Assembly (NCBI GenBank): GCA_031423615.1
Contig: JANPFV010000082.1
Span: 9,771 to 73,770, forward strand
Direction: 5' to 3'
Source: JADLGJ01 sp031423615
GTDB taxonomy: Bacteria > Omnitrophota > Gorgyraeia > Zapsychrales > JANLHA01
Length of the DNA: 64,000 bases
Below the pieces are notes generated by a model. It saw only the letters and a program-made list of their open reading frames with translations. It had not been told where the DNA came from and did no database searches. The position numbers and the translations under genes were made by a program. The stretch's first letter is position 1. Each line of letters starts with the position of its first letter. Shown one piece after another: positions 7,700 to 16,423 of this stretch.

Positions 7700-10279
7700 T
7701 TACGCCTTAAGGACTTTAAAATCCAACGTTCCCTTCGCCGCTGTGACTTCAATCCGGTCCTTTTCTTTCACCCGGCCATCTAATAGCATAAGAGCAATTG
7801 GGTCCTGGACCATTTTCTGGATGGCGCGGTTTAAAGGCCGCGCTCCGTAAACAGGATCATACCCGGCCTGCGCCAAAACATCCTTGGCCGAAGATTTAAG
7901 CTCGAAACCGATATTCCTTTGCGCCAAACGCAGCGCGAGGTTTTTGATTTGAATGTCGACGATTTTTGTAATATCTTTTTGCGACAAACGATTGAAGATA
8001 ATTTTTTCGTCGATCCGGTTCAAAAATTCCGGGCGAAAAGAATTTCTCAGCGCGTCCTCAATGCGCCGGCTGATCTCTTTTTTGTCCTCAATATCCGCGA
8101 TGACGTCGGAGCCGATATTGGATGTCATAATAATAATCGTGTTTTTAAAATTGACGATCCGTCCCTGTCCATCGGTCAAACGGCCGTCGTCTAAAATCTG
8201 TAGGAGCGCATTGAACACATCGCTATGGGCCTTTTCGATTTCATCAAACAAAATGACCGCGTAGGGCCGTCGACGCACCGCTTCCGTCAACTGACCGCCC
8301 TCTTCATACCCCACATAACCCGGAGGCGCGCCGATCAAACGCGAGACGCTGTGTTTTTCCATATATTCGCTCATGTCAATGCGAATCACCGCATCGGCGT
8401 TATCGAACAAAAACCAGGCCAGGGATTTTGCCAGCTCGGTCTTTCCTACACCCGTGGGACCCACAAAAAGAAAAGTCCCGATAGGACGATTGGGATTACT
8501 CAGACCCGCCCGCGAACGGCGAATAGCGCAAGCTATCAAGTCGATGGCTTCATCCTGTCCGACGACCCTTTCTTTCAAAACTTTTTCAATACTGATGAGT
8601 TTTTCCGTTTCGCCTTCCAGCAATTTGGTGATCGGGATGCGCGTCCATTTGGAAACAATTTCGGCAATGTCCTGATCATCAACTTCCTCCTTAAGCAGAA
8701 GGCCTTCTTTTTGCAAACGGTTCAATTCTTTATTCTGGGCGACCAAGTCTTTTTCCAAATCCACTAAAAGACCGTAACGGATTTCAGCGACACGCCCTAA
8801 ATTCCCGATCTTTTCCGCCTTGGCTTCTTCCAGTTTTAAAGATTCGATCTGGGACTTAATGGCACGGATCTTATTAATGACATCTTTCTCACCTTGCCAG
8901 CGCAGGCGCAGTTTCTTGTTTTCCGTCTTCAAACTTTCCAGTTCGCTCTCCAACTTCTTTAACCGATCCCGCGAACCTTCGTCCTTTTCTTTGTTCAACG
9001 CCTGACGCTCAATTTCCAGCTGGCGAATGCGGCGTTCATTGATATCCAGTTCTTGCGGCATACTGTCGATTTCAATGCGCAGACGTGAAGCGGCCTCGTC
9101 GATCAAATCAATGGCTTTGTCGGGAAGAAAGCGTTCGGTAATGTAGCGATGCGACATTGTGGCCGCCGCAATCAAGGCCGAATCCTGAATACGCACGCCA
9201 TGGTGGACCTCATAACGCTCTTTGAGGCCGCGTAAAATGGCAATCGTGTCTTCAACGCTCGGCTCATTAACCATGACGGGTTGGAAACGCCGTTCCAAGG
9301 CCGAATCTTTTTCAATATGCTTGCGGTATTCATCAAGTGTGGTCGCCCCGATACAGTGCAATGCCCCGCGGGCCAAAGCCGGCTTAAGAAGATTGGAAGC
9401 ATCCATTGACCCTTCGGCGGCACCGGCGCCGACGATGGTGTGCAGTTCATCGATAAATAAAATGACTTCGCCGGATTTGGATTCAATCTCTTTTAAGACC
9501 GCCTTGAGACGTTCTTCGAATTCCCCGCGGAACTTGGCTCCGGCGACCAACGCTCCCATATCCAAGGACATGACTTTTTTATTTTTAAGGCCTTCGGGCA
9601 CATCTCCGGAAAAAATACGCAAAGCCAAACCTTCCGCAATCGCCGTCTTTCCAACGCCCGGTTCGCCGATTAAAACGGGATTATTCTTTGTGCGCCGGGA
9701 AAGGACCTGAATGACGCGGCGAATTTCCTCGTCGCGGCCAATCACCGGATCCAATTTCCCCTTGCTGGCCAAGTCCGTAAGATCCCGGCTATACTTTTGC
9801 AGGGCCTGATATTTTCCTTCGGCGTTAGCGTCGGTCACATTCTGGCCGCCGCGTATATTCTTTAAAATCTTTAATACACTTTCTTCTTCAATGCCCTGGC
9901 GACGCAATTCCTTGCTGATCGTCGTGTCCCGGTCACGGTAAAGCGCAAGGAGAATATGCTCCTGAGAAGTAAAATCATCCTTCATGTCTGAGGCGATCTT
10001 CTGGGAATCGGTCAAGATTTTGTTCAAACGACCGGAAAGAAAAGGGGCCTGGCCTTCAACTTGCGGGATTTTTCGAAGTTCATCGTCGAGCAGATTCAAA
10101 AGCGGCTGCGCCGGCACCCCGACTTGGTCAAGAATGGGGACAACGAGACCCTGCTCATCTTTTAATAAAGCCTGCGAAAGGTGGACGGCGTCAATTTGCT
10201 GATGATTGTGCTCTTGCGCGATCTGCATGGCGTTCTGGATCGCTTCCTGACTTTTGACGGTGAATTTATCGAATTTCAT
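7700..10279 (-). CDS. clpB: ATP-dependent disaggregase ClpB
   Basis: ClpB extracts polypeptides from aggregates together with DnaK, DnaJ and GrpE. The 859-residue protein has the double Clp N-domain (1-145), AAA+ module 1 with Walker A GEPGVGKT (205-212), the long coiled-coil M-domain (about 400-520) that distinguishes ClpB from ClpA and ClpC, and AAA+ module 2 with 'GPTGVGKTELAKSLA' and 'GAPPGYVGYEEGG'. No ClpP-docking IGF loop was seen. The ATG at 10279 follows an AAGGATC site. The 5' region holds a long imperfect hairpin at 10333-10419. Confidence 0.97.
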   Translation of the reverse strand: MKFDKFTVKSQEAIQNAMQIAQEHNHQQIDAVHLSQALLKDEQGLVVPILDQVGVPAQPLLNLLDDELRKIPQVEGQAPFLSGRLNKILTDSQKIASDMKDDFTSQEHILLALYRDRDTTISKELRRQGIEEESVLKILKNIRGGQNVTDANAEGKYQALQKYSRDLTDLASKGKLDPVIGRDEEIRRVIQVLSRRTKNNPVLIGEPGVGKTAIAEGLALRIFSGDVPEGLKNKKVMSLDMGALVAGAKFRGEFEERLKAVLKEIESKSGEVILFIDELHTIVGAGAAEGSMDASNLLKPALARGALHCIGATTLDEYRKHIEKDSALERRFQPVMVNEPSVEDTIAILRGLKERYEVHHGVRIQDSALIAAATMSHRYITERFLPDKAIDLIDEAASRLRIEIDSMPQELDINERRIRQLEIERQALNKEKDEGSRDRLKKLESELESLKTENKKLRLRWQGEKDVINKIRAIKSQIESLKLEEAKAEKIGNLGRVAEIRYGLLVDLEKDLVAQNKELNRLQKEGLLLKEEVDDQDIAEIVSKWTRIPITKLLEGETEKLISIEKVLKERVVGQDEAIDLIACAIRRSRAGLSNPNRPIGTFLFVGPTGVGKTELAKSLAWFLFDNADAVIRIDMSEYMEKHSVSRLIGAPPGYVGYEEGGQLTEAVRRRPYAVILFDEIEKAHSDVFNALLQILDDGRLTDGQGRIVNFKNTIIIMTSNIGSDVIADIEDKKEISRRIEDALRNSFRPEFLNRIDEKIIFNRLSQKDITKIVDIQIKNLALRLAQRNIGFELKSSAKDVLAQAGYDPVYGARPLNRAIQKMVQDPIALMLLDGRVKEKDRIEVTAAKGTLDFKVLKA

Positions 10280-10332
10280 AAGATCCTTTTTAACGCCGTG
10301 TGCAAGTTTTGATCTATCGTTAGGATTGGTCC

Positions 10333-10419
10333 TTGCTGATTCGACCAGTCCTTTTGAGGCTCATTTGTTTTGCGCCTCTATGGCGCTATTCGCCTCAAAA
10401 GAACTGATCGGATCAGCAA
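10333..10419. repeat. Long imperfect hairpin upstream of clpB
   Basis: The 28-nt arms at 10333-10360 and 10392-10419 are complementary at 25 positions. On the minus strand two of the three differences become G-U pairs and one is A-C. The 31-nt loop contains a second small stem, GCGCC-TCTAT-GGCGC (10372-10386). It could be a structured clpB leader or a small palindromic mobile repeat; a T-run is absent, so it is not an intrinsic terminator. Confidence 0.7.
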
Positions 10420-10440
10420 AACTTTCACAGCGTGTCTTTT

Positions 10441-10490
10441 AAAAAATTTTATTGTCCCGCGACCGCCGGCAGTATCTTACCACCGGCGGC
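10441..10490 (-). terminator. Possible terminator after hsp20
   Basis: A GC-rich stem (CCGCCGG at 10463-10469 with CCGGCGG at 10483-10489) follows the hsp20 stop on the minus strand. A run of six T comes only about 17 nt later (10446-10441), so termination efficiency is uncertain. Confidence 0.45.
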
Positions 10491-10508
10491 CATAATCGGT
10501 TAATGGAT

Positions 10509-10919
10509 TTATTCGCTGATTTCTATTTTGCGCGGTTTGCTGGATTCCGCTTTGGGAAGAACCAATTCCAAAACTCCATCCTTATAACTCGCGGTGACCT
10601 TGGTTTGGTCAATACTTGTTCCCAGCTCGAAACGCCGCTCGGTAACGCCCACAAAACGTTCCACCCGGGAATAGAACTTTTCTTTTTCTTGATTTTCACT
10701 TTTACGTTCCCCGCGAATGATGAGGACATCATTATCGATTGAAACGTGAAGTTGCTCCTTCTTCAAACCGGGCAGGTCCGCTTTGACCGTGATATTTTTT
10801 TCATCTTCCTTAATATCAACCGCCAAAAAGGGACTCTCACCTTGCGGGAGGGCCAAACCCCAAAGGGCTTGATTCCAATCGGAATTTCCATTGTGAGCAT
10901 TGCAGTTTAGGAATCTCAT
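10509..10919 (-). CDS. Small heat shock protein (Hsp20/alpha-crystallin family)
   Basis: This holdase chaperone has 136 residues from the ATG at 10919 (MRFLNCNAHNG). The alpha-crystallin domain is clear ('ITVKADLPGLKKEQLHVSIDN', 'VLIIRGERKSE', 'SRVERFVGVTERRFELGTSI', 'ASYKDGVLELVLPKAE'), ending with the 'RKIEIS' tail that corresponds to the IxI-type motif. The frame extends upstream to 10958, but the 10919 start has a perfect AAGGAGG site and the extension would cover the CIRCE-like operator. It is flanked by a MerR/HspR-like gene upstream and clpB downstream. Confidence 0.93.
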   Translation of the reverse strand: MRFLNCNAHNGNSDWNQALWGLALPQGESPFLAVDIKEDEKNITVKADLPGLKKEQLHVSIDNDVLIIRGERKSENQEKEKFYSRVERFVGVTERRFELGTSIDQTKVTASYKDGVLELVLPKAESSKPRKIEISE

Positions 10920-10947
10920 ACCAACCTCCTTGTTAATGATGTTTAAT

Positions 10948-10974
10948 TTGGCACTCATAGCAGTCTACTGCTAA
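10948..10974 (-). promoter_or_regulatory. CIRCE-like operator upstream of hsp20
   Basis: The minus strand reads TTAGCAGTA-N9-GAGTGCCAA. Compared with CIRCE (TTAGCACTC-N9-GAGTGCTAA) the arms match at 7/9 and 8/9 positions with the exact spacing. Its position just upstream of the hsp20 ribosome site suggests HrcA control of hsp20; this is an inference from sequence similarity. Confidence 0.7.
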
Positions 10975-10991
10975 TTATTTGATAAAAAAAA

Positions 10992-11270
10992 TTATTCTCT
11001 TTTTTCAATCTGCAAAATCATTTTGATTCCGCTGATATTGACCCGCTTCTTTTCCATTAAATAATGGACATAGTTTAAAAGTTCCACTTGCTTTTGCGAA
11101 TAACAGCGCGTCTTTTTTCCTATGCGCTGCGGCTTGACCACATCCATATCATCCAACTTGCGTAAAGTCCAGATCGGAATACTGACAATCGTACTGACCA
11201 CACTAATCACATAAACCGGCGCTAAGGGATCAATGTTGACGCTAAAATTCTGCGGGGTTTCTTTTTTCAT
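10992..11270 (-). CDS. MerR-family regulator, HspR-like
   Basis: This 92-residue protein (from ATG at 11270, MKKETPQNFSVN) contains a MerR-type winged helix: 'APVYVISVVSTIVSIPIWTLRKLDDMDVV', 'RCYSQKQVELLNYVHYLMEKKRVNISGIKMIL'. The 'PVYVISV' start and 'NISGIKMIL' helix resemble HspR, the repressor of the dnaK/clpB regulon in Actinobacteria and Helicobacter. It lies in the hsp20-clpB cluster, which supports a heat-shock role. The upstream in-frame start at 11312 lies inside the promoter and is rejected. A partner operator of the HAIR type is not obvious; TGATA-N13-TATCA (11289-11311) over the -10 box is a weak candidate for autoregulation. Confidence 0.8.
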   Translation of the reverse strand: MKKETPQNFSVNIDPLAPVYVISVVSTIVSIPIWTLRKLDDMDVVKPQRIGKKTRCYSQKQVELLNYVHYLMEKKRVNISGIKMILQIEKRE

Positions 11271-11296
11271 ATCTCTGCCTCGCTTATCTGATAGAA

Positions 11297-11325
11297 AATA
11301 TACCATTATCAAATTATATTGTCAA
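11297..11325 (-). promoter_or_regulatory. Promoter of the HspR-like gene
   Basis: The minus strand has TTGACA (11320-11325), a 17-bp spacer and TATATT (11297-11302), about 27 nt upstream of the ATG at 11270. Confidence 0.75.
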
Positions 11326-11383
11326 CAAATTTTAATAATAATAATTAGATAAACTAACTGACGCCCAGAGGATTTTAAAAAGA

Positions 11384-12643
11384 TCATTTTCGCAAACTGA
11401 ATTTTTGTAAAAGGCCGGCAAATTTCTTGGGCAAAGAGACGGACAGACGAGCGGCATCGGAGTCATAAGCAATGGCATGGACATGGCCTTCTTTATGCGC
11501 CAAATTAACCAGATCCATGCGGTCCAAAGGCAAGGCGACCTCAATAGTTTCCATTAAGGAAGAAAGCTGATCCGCGATTTCCACCAAAAGGCCGGAAATA
11601 TTTTCTCCGCTGAGCGCAGAAATGGCCACTGGATTCTTAAACGCGAGCTTAATTTCCGCCAAAAAACTTTTATCGGCAAGACGATCTATTTTATTCAAAA
11701 CCGTAATCATGGGTTTTTCCTGAGCATCAAGTTCACGTAAAACCTGATTTACGGAATCATAAAGATTACGAAATTTGGGATGGCTGACATCGAGAACATG
11801 AATCAACAGATCGGCGCTGGCCGTTTCTTCGAGGGTGGCTTTAAAAGATTCAATCAAATGATGAGGTAATTCATGCAAAAATCCGACGGTATCGGAAAGA
11901 ACAATTTTCTGATGGTTGGGTAAAACAAGCTGACGAGACAAAGAATCCAAGGTTGTAAAAAGTCCGTCGTGAGTGACTTGGCCCGCCTGAGTTAAGGTAT
12001 TGAGCAAGGTGGATTTTCCCGCATTGGTATAGCCCACCAGCGAAACCAGCGGGACGCCATCGTCCTGGCGCTTTTTCCGTCTAAGGAGGCGATCCGAACT
12101 CACGTCCTGTAAATCTTTTCGTAAACGGTCTACGCGTTCACGAATACGCCGACGATCAACCTCCAGCTTGGTTTCACCGGGCCCCATAGTGCCGATCCCG
12201 CCGCCTAAACGGGACATCTCAACACCCTGTCCAACCAAACGGGGCAACAGATATTCCAGCTGGGCCAATTCGACCTGCATTTTTCCTTCCTGGCTTTTGG
12301 CCCGACGGGCAAAGATGTCTAAAATCAACTGGGTGCGGTCGATGACTTTTTTTCCGATCGCTTCTTCCAGATTGCGCTGTTGACTGCCTTTTAAGTCATG
12401 ACTCATGACCACGGTATCCACTCCCGTAGCTTGCGCCAGTTCAGCGATCTCTTTGACCTTGCCTTCGCCTAAAAAAAGCCCGGCACTGACCTGCTCAATG
12501 CGGCATAACATTGTATCCATAACAACCCCCTGACACGCATTGACCAATTCTTTCATTTCGCCGGCCAAATCATCAAAGGTCCAATTATTCCGTTGGGTCT
12601 TGATCTGGATAATAACCAATAAAATTTTTTCTGCGGCCTTCAT
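11384..12643 (-). CDS. hflX: GTPase HflX
   Basis: HflX is a ribosome-associated GTPase that splits or rescues stalled 70S ribosomes, notably during heat stress. The 419-residue protein has the N-terminal HflX domain with the glycine-rich 'SRLGGGIGTMGPGETKLE' linker, then G1 GYTNAGKST (204-212), G3 DTVGF (251-255) and G4 NKID (317-320), and a C-terminal HflX domain. The start ATG overlaps the miaA stop (ATGA), so the two are translationally coupled. miaA-hflX adjacency is also seen in many Proteobacteria, although hfq is absent between them here. Confidence 0.96.
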   Translation of the reverse strand: MKAAEKILLVIIQIKTQRNNWTFDDLAGEMKELVNACQGVVMDTMLCRIEQVSAGLFLGEGKVKEIAELAQATGVDTVVMSHDLKGSQQRNLEEAIGKKVIDRTQLILDIFARRAKSQEGKMQVELAQLEYLLPRLVGQGVEMSRLGGGIGTMGPGETKLEVDRRRIRERVDRLRKDLQDVSSDRLLRRKKRQDDGVPLVSLVGYTNAGKSTLLNTLTQAGQVTHDGLFTTLDSLSRQLVLPNHQKIVLSDTVGFLHELPHHLIESFKATLEETASADLLIHVLDVSHPKFRNLYDSVNQVLRELDAQEKPMITVLNKIDRLADKSFLAEIKLAFKNPVAISALSGENISGLLVEIADQLSSLMETIEVALPLDRMDLVNLAHKEGHVHAIAYDSDAARLSVSLPKKFAGLLQKFSLRK

Positions 12644-13575
12644 AAATTTTTTATTTCTCCTAATATTTTTGCGGCCACGGCCGACGAGCTTTCATCCTTA
12701 CGGACCGCGATCCAATGAATGCGCTTATCTTTGCGGAACCAGGTCAGCTGTCGTTTGGCAAATCGCCGCGTGTTCATTTTTATCAATTCTTTGACTTCGT
12801 TAAGATCACCCTCACCCTTCAAATGGGCTAAAATTTCCCTGACCCCGATGATCCGGCGAGCCGTCAAGCTGATATTGCGGTCCTCAATGGCTTTGACTTC
12901 ATCGATGATCCCCTCGGCAAACATCTTTTCTACCCGGGCATTGATCCGTTCATAAAGTTCCTCGCGTTCCCTTTCAATTCCGAACACGGTCACGGAATAT
13001 TTGTTCCACAGGCCCGAACAATTTTTCTGCAGCTTCGAAAGGGGTGTCTGGGTTGTTTGGAAAACTTCTAAAGCGCGGATGGTCCGCCGCACATCGTGGA
13101 CATGGATTTTGGCCGCCGCGTCCGGATCGGTTATCTTTAACTCTTCATACAAAACAGCGGCGCCCTCTTTTTTTGCGCGGGCCTCCAGATTTTGCCGCAC
13201 GAGCGTATTGGGGATGCTTCCTTCAAAAATCCCGTCCAATAAAACCTGCACATACATTCCGCTCCCCCCGACGATCAAAGGAATTTTCTTGTCTTTTAAA
13301 ATCTGTTCAACAAGGCCTCTGGCCATTTTATTAAAAACCGCCACATCAAATTTTTCTTCGACGGAAACCACATCGAGCAAATGGTGGGAAACTTGCTGGC
13401 GTTCCTGAAGCGACGGTTTACTGCTGGCAATCGAAATTTCCCGATACACCTGCATCGAATCACAGGAAAGAATCTCGCAAGGCCACTGGGCCGCCAATTT
13501 TAAAGCAATGTCGGTTTTACCGGCGCCGGTTGCGCCAACAATAAATATTATTTTTTGTGAAACCGGCGATGTCAA
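12640..13575 (-). CDS. miaA: tRNA dimethylallyltransferase MiaA
   Basis: MiaA transfers the dimethylallyl group to A37 of tRNAs that read UNN codons. The 311-residue protein has the P-loop GATGAGKT (14-21), the substrate motif 'SCDSMQVYR', 'PLIVGGSGMYVQVLLDG', 'HVHDVRRTIRALEV' and 'RRFAKRQLTWFRKD', all standard for the family. The start codon appears to be TTG at 13575, overlapping the stop of the SPOR gene, because no earlier or later ATG leaves the P-loop at a normal distance. It is in the middle of a three-gene coupled operon. Confidence 0.95.
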   Translation of the reverse strand: MTSPVSQKIIFIVGATGAGKTDIALKLAAQWPCEILSCDSMQVYREISIASSKPSLQERQQVSHHLLDVVSVEEKFDVAVFNKMARGLVEQILKDKKIPLIVGGSGMYVQVLLDGIFEGSIPNTLVRQNLEARAKKEGAAVLYEELKITDPDAAAKIHVHDVRRTIRALEVFQTTQTPLSKLQKNCSGLWNKYSVTVFGIEREREELYERINARVEKMFAEGIIDEVKAIEDRNISLTARRIIGVREILAHLKGEGDLNEVKELIKMNTRRFAKRQLTWFRKDKRIHWIAVRKDESSSAVAAKILGEIKNL

Positions 13576-14345
13576 GGATAGATATGGGTAGGATAACCTT
13601 GGTTACTCAACCGCTTTTGCATCGTATTGGCCTCGTGAAGATTTTTTAATTCTCCCACACGGACGCGGTAAAAAACACGGCCTTCGTGATCTTGCGTTTC
13701 TACAAGGTAGGCATATTCCCCTTTCCCTTTTAATTCTTCAACCAAGGCGGTCGCCCTACTCTGATCGAGAAAGGAACCCACCTGGATGGCAAAATATCTT
13801 TTTTCTTCTAAGAGCTGCTGCGCGGTGTGGGCTTCCAAACTTTTTGGAAAATCATGGACCACTTTATTCAAATAGTCCTGGGCCTTTTCCCAGTGGGACA
13901 GTTTGAGATGAGCACGCCCCAACTTCAGATAAATAACGCTGAGGAATTCCGAATCAGGCCGCTTCATCAAAAACTGCTCCGCCTGTTTCAAATCTTCAGA
14001 GAAATCTTGTTCCATTCCCAAGGAATCGATAACACCCAGCCACGCCTTTTCATAGAGGCTGTCCGACGAGGTGGCGCGCATGACCCGCTTGAAAGCGGCG
14101 CGTGCGGCTGAATAATGGGCCAGCCCCAATTCACTGATCCCTAAATAATATCGGGCTTGGTTGGTTTCATCAGAAGTGGACTTGCGGGCAATAAACTTTT
14201 CCGCCAAGACTTTCGACGTTTTGTAATCTTTTTCGATAATCGCCGTCTCGATATCGCTGATGGAAGCAAAACCGCAGAAGAAGCAAAACCCGCAAATCAA
14301 AAAAACATTAAAAACATGGGAAGAACGCAAAAAAGATTTATTCAT
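13572..14345 (-). CDS. SPOR-domain protein with TPR-like repeats
   Basis: The 257-residue protein begins with a short charged N-terminus and a hydrophobic segment (about 11-28) that may be a signal or anchor. The middle (about 32-175) is helical and TPR-like ('ARYYLGISELGLAHYSAARAA', 'YLKLGRAHLKLSHWEKAQ'). Residues 183-257 form a SPOR domain ('RYFAIQVGSFLDQSRATALVE', 'FYRVRVGELKNLHEANTMQ'), which binds denuded peptidoglycan glycan strands at division sites. A periplasmic cell-wall or division role is inferred. It is first in the operon with miaA and hflX, overlapping miaA by four bases. Confidence 0.85.
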   Translation of the reverse strand: MNKSFLRSSHVFNVFLICGFCFFCGFASISDIETAIIEKDYKTSKVLAEKFIARKSTSDETNQARYYLGISELGLAHYSAARAAFKRVMRATSSDSLYEKAWLGVIDSLGMEQDFSEDLKQAEQFLMKRPDSEFLSVIYLKLGRAHLKLSHWEKAQDYLNKVVHDFPKSLEAHTAQQLLEEKRYFAIQVGSFLDQSRATALVEELKGKGEYAYLVETQDHEGRVFYRVRVGELKNLHEANTMQKRLSNQGYPTHIYP

Positions 14346-14416
14346 GCAGACATATTAACAAAAACGAGGCACTTTATCTATGGGAATTTGCGGGCCTTTC
14401 GTATGGGGTGTCAAAT

Positions 14417-14480
14417 TGTCATTCCGCGAAAGCGGAAATCGAGGAGGATGTATGCCCGTCAAAAGATTGCGAGGATGACA
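14417..14480. repeat. REP-like palindromic element
   Basis: The element is bounded by TGTCAT/ATGACA inverted termini and contains a TTCCGC-GAAA-GCGGAA hairpin (14422-14437) with a GNRA-type loop. It lies in the 182-bp gap between the transsulfuration gene and the SPOR gene. No second full copy was found in this window. Confidence 0.55.
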
Positions 14481-14527
14481 GGGAATACTTTAAAACATCG
14501 CTGGCTGGGTCAAGGGTTTCCGCAAAA

Positions 14528-15673
14528 CTATCGCGGAGCACTCAAAGCCCTATGGAGATCATCAACAAGATCTTTGTAATCTTCAATCCCGACGGAAACC
14601 CGGATGGTCTGTTGGGTAATGCCCGAAGCCTTAAGGCCTTCGACACCCATCGAGGAATGGCTCATGGACCAGGGATGTTCGATCAAGGATTCCACCCCAC
14701 CCAAAGATTCGGCCAGAGAAAAAAGTTTCAACTGGGCGAAAAATCGAGCGAGCGGGACTTTTTTCGTGTCTAATTCGAAAGCGAGCATTCCGCCAAAACC
14801 CTTCATCTGCTTGCGAATCAAGTCTCGCTGAGGATGACTGGCCAGGCCCGGATAATAAACTTTCTTCACATTCTTGTGCCCCTCAAGAAATTTGGCAATA
14901 GAGAGAGCGTTCGCCTGATGAGCCTCCATTCGGTAGCTGATGGTTTTAACGCCGCGTAAAACCAGCCACGCATCAAAGGGAGATTCGGAAACACCCAAAG
15001 CATTAACCAGATAACGGACTCTCTCTCCCAGAGCTTTGTCCTTGTAAACGATCGCGCCGCCCACGACATCGCTGTGACCATTGATATACTTTGTCGTCGA
15101 GTGGACGACCAAGTCCGCGCCAAAATCAAAGGGCCGCTGAAAATAAGGAGACAAAAAAGTATTGTCGACGGCCGTTAAAATCTTTTTGGCATGGGCCAGC
15201 TTAATGACCGCGTCGAGATCAATAATATTTAACAGCGGATTAGACGGTGTTTCAATCCATACCATTTTCGTCTTGGGCGTGATCGCGGCCTTCACTTTCT
15301 TAAGGTCCCGCATATTTACGAAAGAAAAAGACAGCCCCATGTCGGGCAAAACTTTGTTAAACAGCCGGTATGTCCCACCATAAATGTCATCGCCGGTCAC
15401 AATATGATCGCCGGCTTTGCATAAAAACAGCGCGGCCGTGATCGCGGCCATACCGGTTGCGGTCGCCGAACAGCCGAGGCCGTTTTCTAAGCTAGCAATA
15501 TTTTCCTCTAGCGCGGCCCGCGTCGGATTGCCGCTGCGGGTATAATCATAACCTTTATTTTTTCCTAAAGCGTCAAAAGCAAATGTGGATGTAGGATAAA
15601 TCGGTGTCGTCACCGAGTTATAACTGCTGTCCTTATAAATGCCCGTATGGACTGATTTTGTGCGGATATCCAT
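14528..15673 (-). CDS. Cys/Met metabolism PLP-dependent enzyme (cystathionine gamma-synthase/lyase type)
   Basis: The 381-residue protein is a fold-type I transsulfuration enzyme. Typical motifs are 'YDYTRSGNPTRAALEE', 'ATGMAAI', 'DDIYGGTYRLF', 'WIETPSNPLL', 'VDNTFLSPYFQRP', and 'HSTTKYINGHSDVVGG' with the PLP lysine at K195. It acts on cysteine/homocysteine interconversion in the cytoplasm. Cystathionine gamma-synthase, gamma-lyase and beta-lyase cannot be separated with confidence from the sequence alone, so no symbol is given. The ATG at 15673 follows a GGAG site. It is flanked by a repeat downstream and the YgfZ-like gene upstream. Confidence 0.92.
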   Translation of the reverse strand: MDIRTKSVHTGIYKDSSYNSVTTPIYPTSTFAFDALGKNKGYDYTRSGNPTRAALEENIASLENGLGCSATATGMAAITAALFLCKAGDHIVTGDDIYGGTYRLFNKVLPDMGLSFSFVNMRDLKKVKAAITPKTKMVWIETPSNPLLNIIDLDAVIKLAHAKKILTAVDNTFLSPYFQRPFDFGADLVVHSTTKYINGHSDVVGGAIVYKDKALGERVRYLVNALGVSESPFDAWLVLRGVKTISYRMEAHQANALSIAKFLEGHKNVKKVYYPGLASHPQRDLIRKQMKGFGGMLAFELDTKKVPLARFFAQLKLFSLAESLGGVESLIEHPWSMSHSSMGVEGLKASGITQQTIRVSVGIEDYKDLVDDLHRALSAPR

Positions 15674-15727
15674 CGCTGAAATTCTCCGTTTCCTGTTGAT
15701 TGATCCTTAAATACGATAAAGGGTTGA

Positions 15728-16423
15728 TCAGGATTTGTCAATCTTGTTATTGGCGGTAAAAACAAATCCTAACCGCCGTCCCGTCGCGGGATCGGTGATT
15801 TGCGATGTCATCTTGGCCTTTTCTTCTACCGAACATTCGTCTTCATATTTCACGGTCAAAACCCATGATGGCCTGGAACGATGATGGACTTTGGCAATCG
15901 GCTCTTGGCCCAGAAAACATCCCTTTGTGTAAGACACAAAATCCTCTTCGCTCACATTGAGGAGCATTTCATCTTTATAGTCGATGCCCAAAAGAGGAAT
16001 ATTGTATTTCAGACGAAACAAAGTAAACTCTTCCCCGGAAACGCCAACGGGAAAATCCGCTGTCGTCAAAACAAGCTGTCCCTGTTTCTGCGGGATAACC
16101 CATTCCCCGGATTGAGGAGCATACCCCCCTTCAAGGTCAAAATAGACCAACAATTTTTCCTCTTCAATGAGGGTCCCGCTCAAACGGGCATAACGATTCA
16201 CATGGTCATAGACGGCTTGCACAAAATTTTGCTCAACAACAAGAAAAAATTTATCATCGCTGACCTTGATTTGATTAAAGGTCGCAATAATGCGGCCATG
16301 AATATTGACAAAAGCATTTTGCGGTTTATCCAGGGAGTTAGCCGTCAAACCATTGAGAAATTCCTGCGCCTTATGACTCACACTGAGGACTTTTTGGGCC
16401 GTCTTATACAGTCGCGTTACCAT
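15728..16423 (-). CDS. YgfZ/GcvT-like folate-binding protein
   Basis: This 231-residue protein carries the YgfZ signature K-G-C-x-x-G-Q-E at residues 167-174 (KGCFLGQE), whose cysteine is conserved in the family. YgfZ proteins use folate and support repair or maturation of Fe-S enzymes such as MiaB. The frame is open upstream to 16558, but the ATG at 16423 has a GGAAAG site and overlaps the SDR stop by 7 bp, which fits coupling. It is somewhat shorter than E. coli YgfZ (about 326). Fe-S biogenesis needs in this window include the HemW-like enzyme and possibly BioB elsewhere. Confidence 0.85.
   Translation of the reverse strand: MVTRLYKTAQKVLSVSHKAQEFLNGLTANSLDKPQNAFVNIHGRIIATFNQIKVSDDKFFLVVEQNFVQAVYDHVNRYARLSGTLIEEEKLLVYFDLEGGYAPQSGEWVIPQKQGQLVLTTADFPVGVSGEEFTLFRLKYNIPLLGIDYKDEMLLNVSEEDFVSYTKGCFLGQEPIAKVHHRSRPSWVLTVKYEDECSVEEKAKMTSQITDPATGRRLGFVFTANNKIDKS

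Noticed and set aside
8225..8767. 180-codon plus-strand frame opposite clpB
   Set aside because: Shadow of clpB, which is complete and has all expected motifs on the minus strand.
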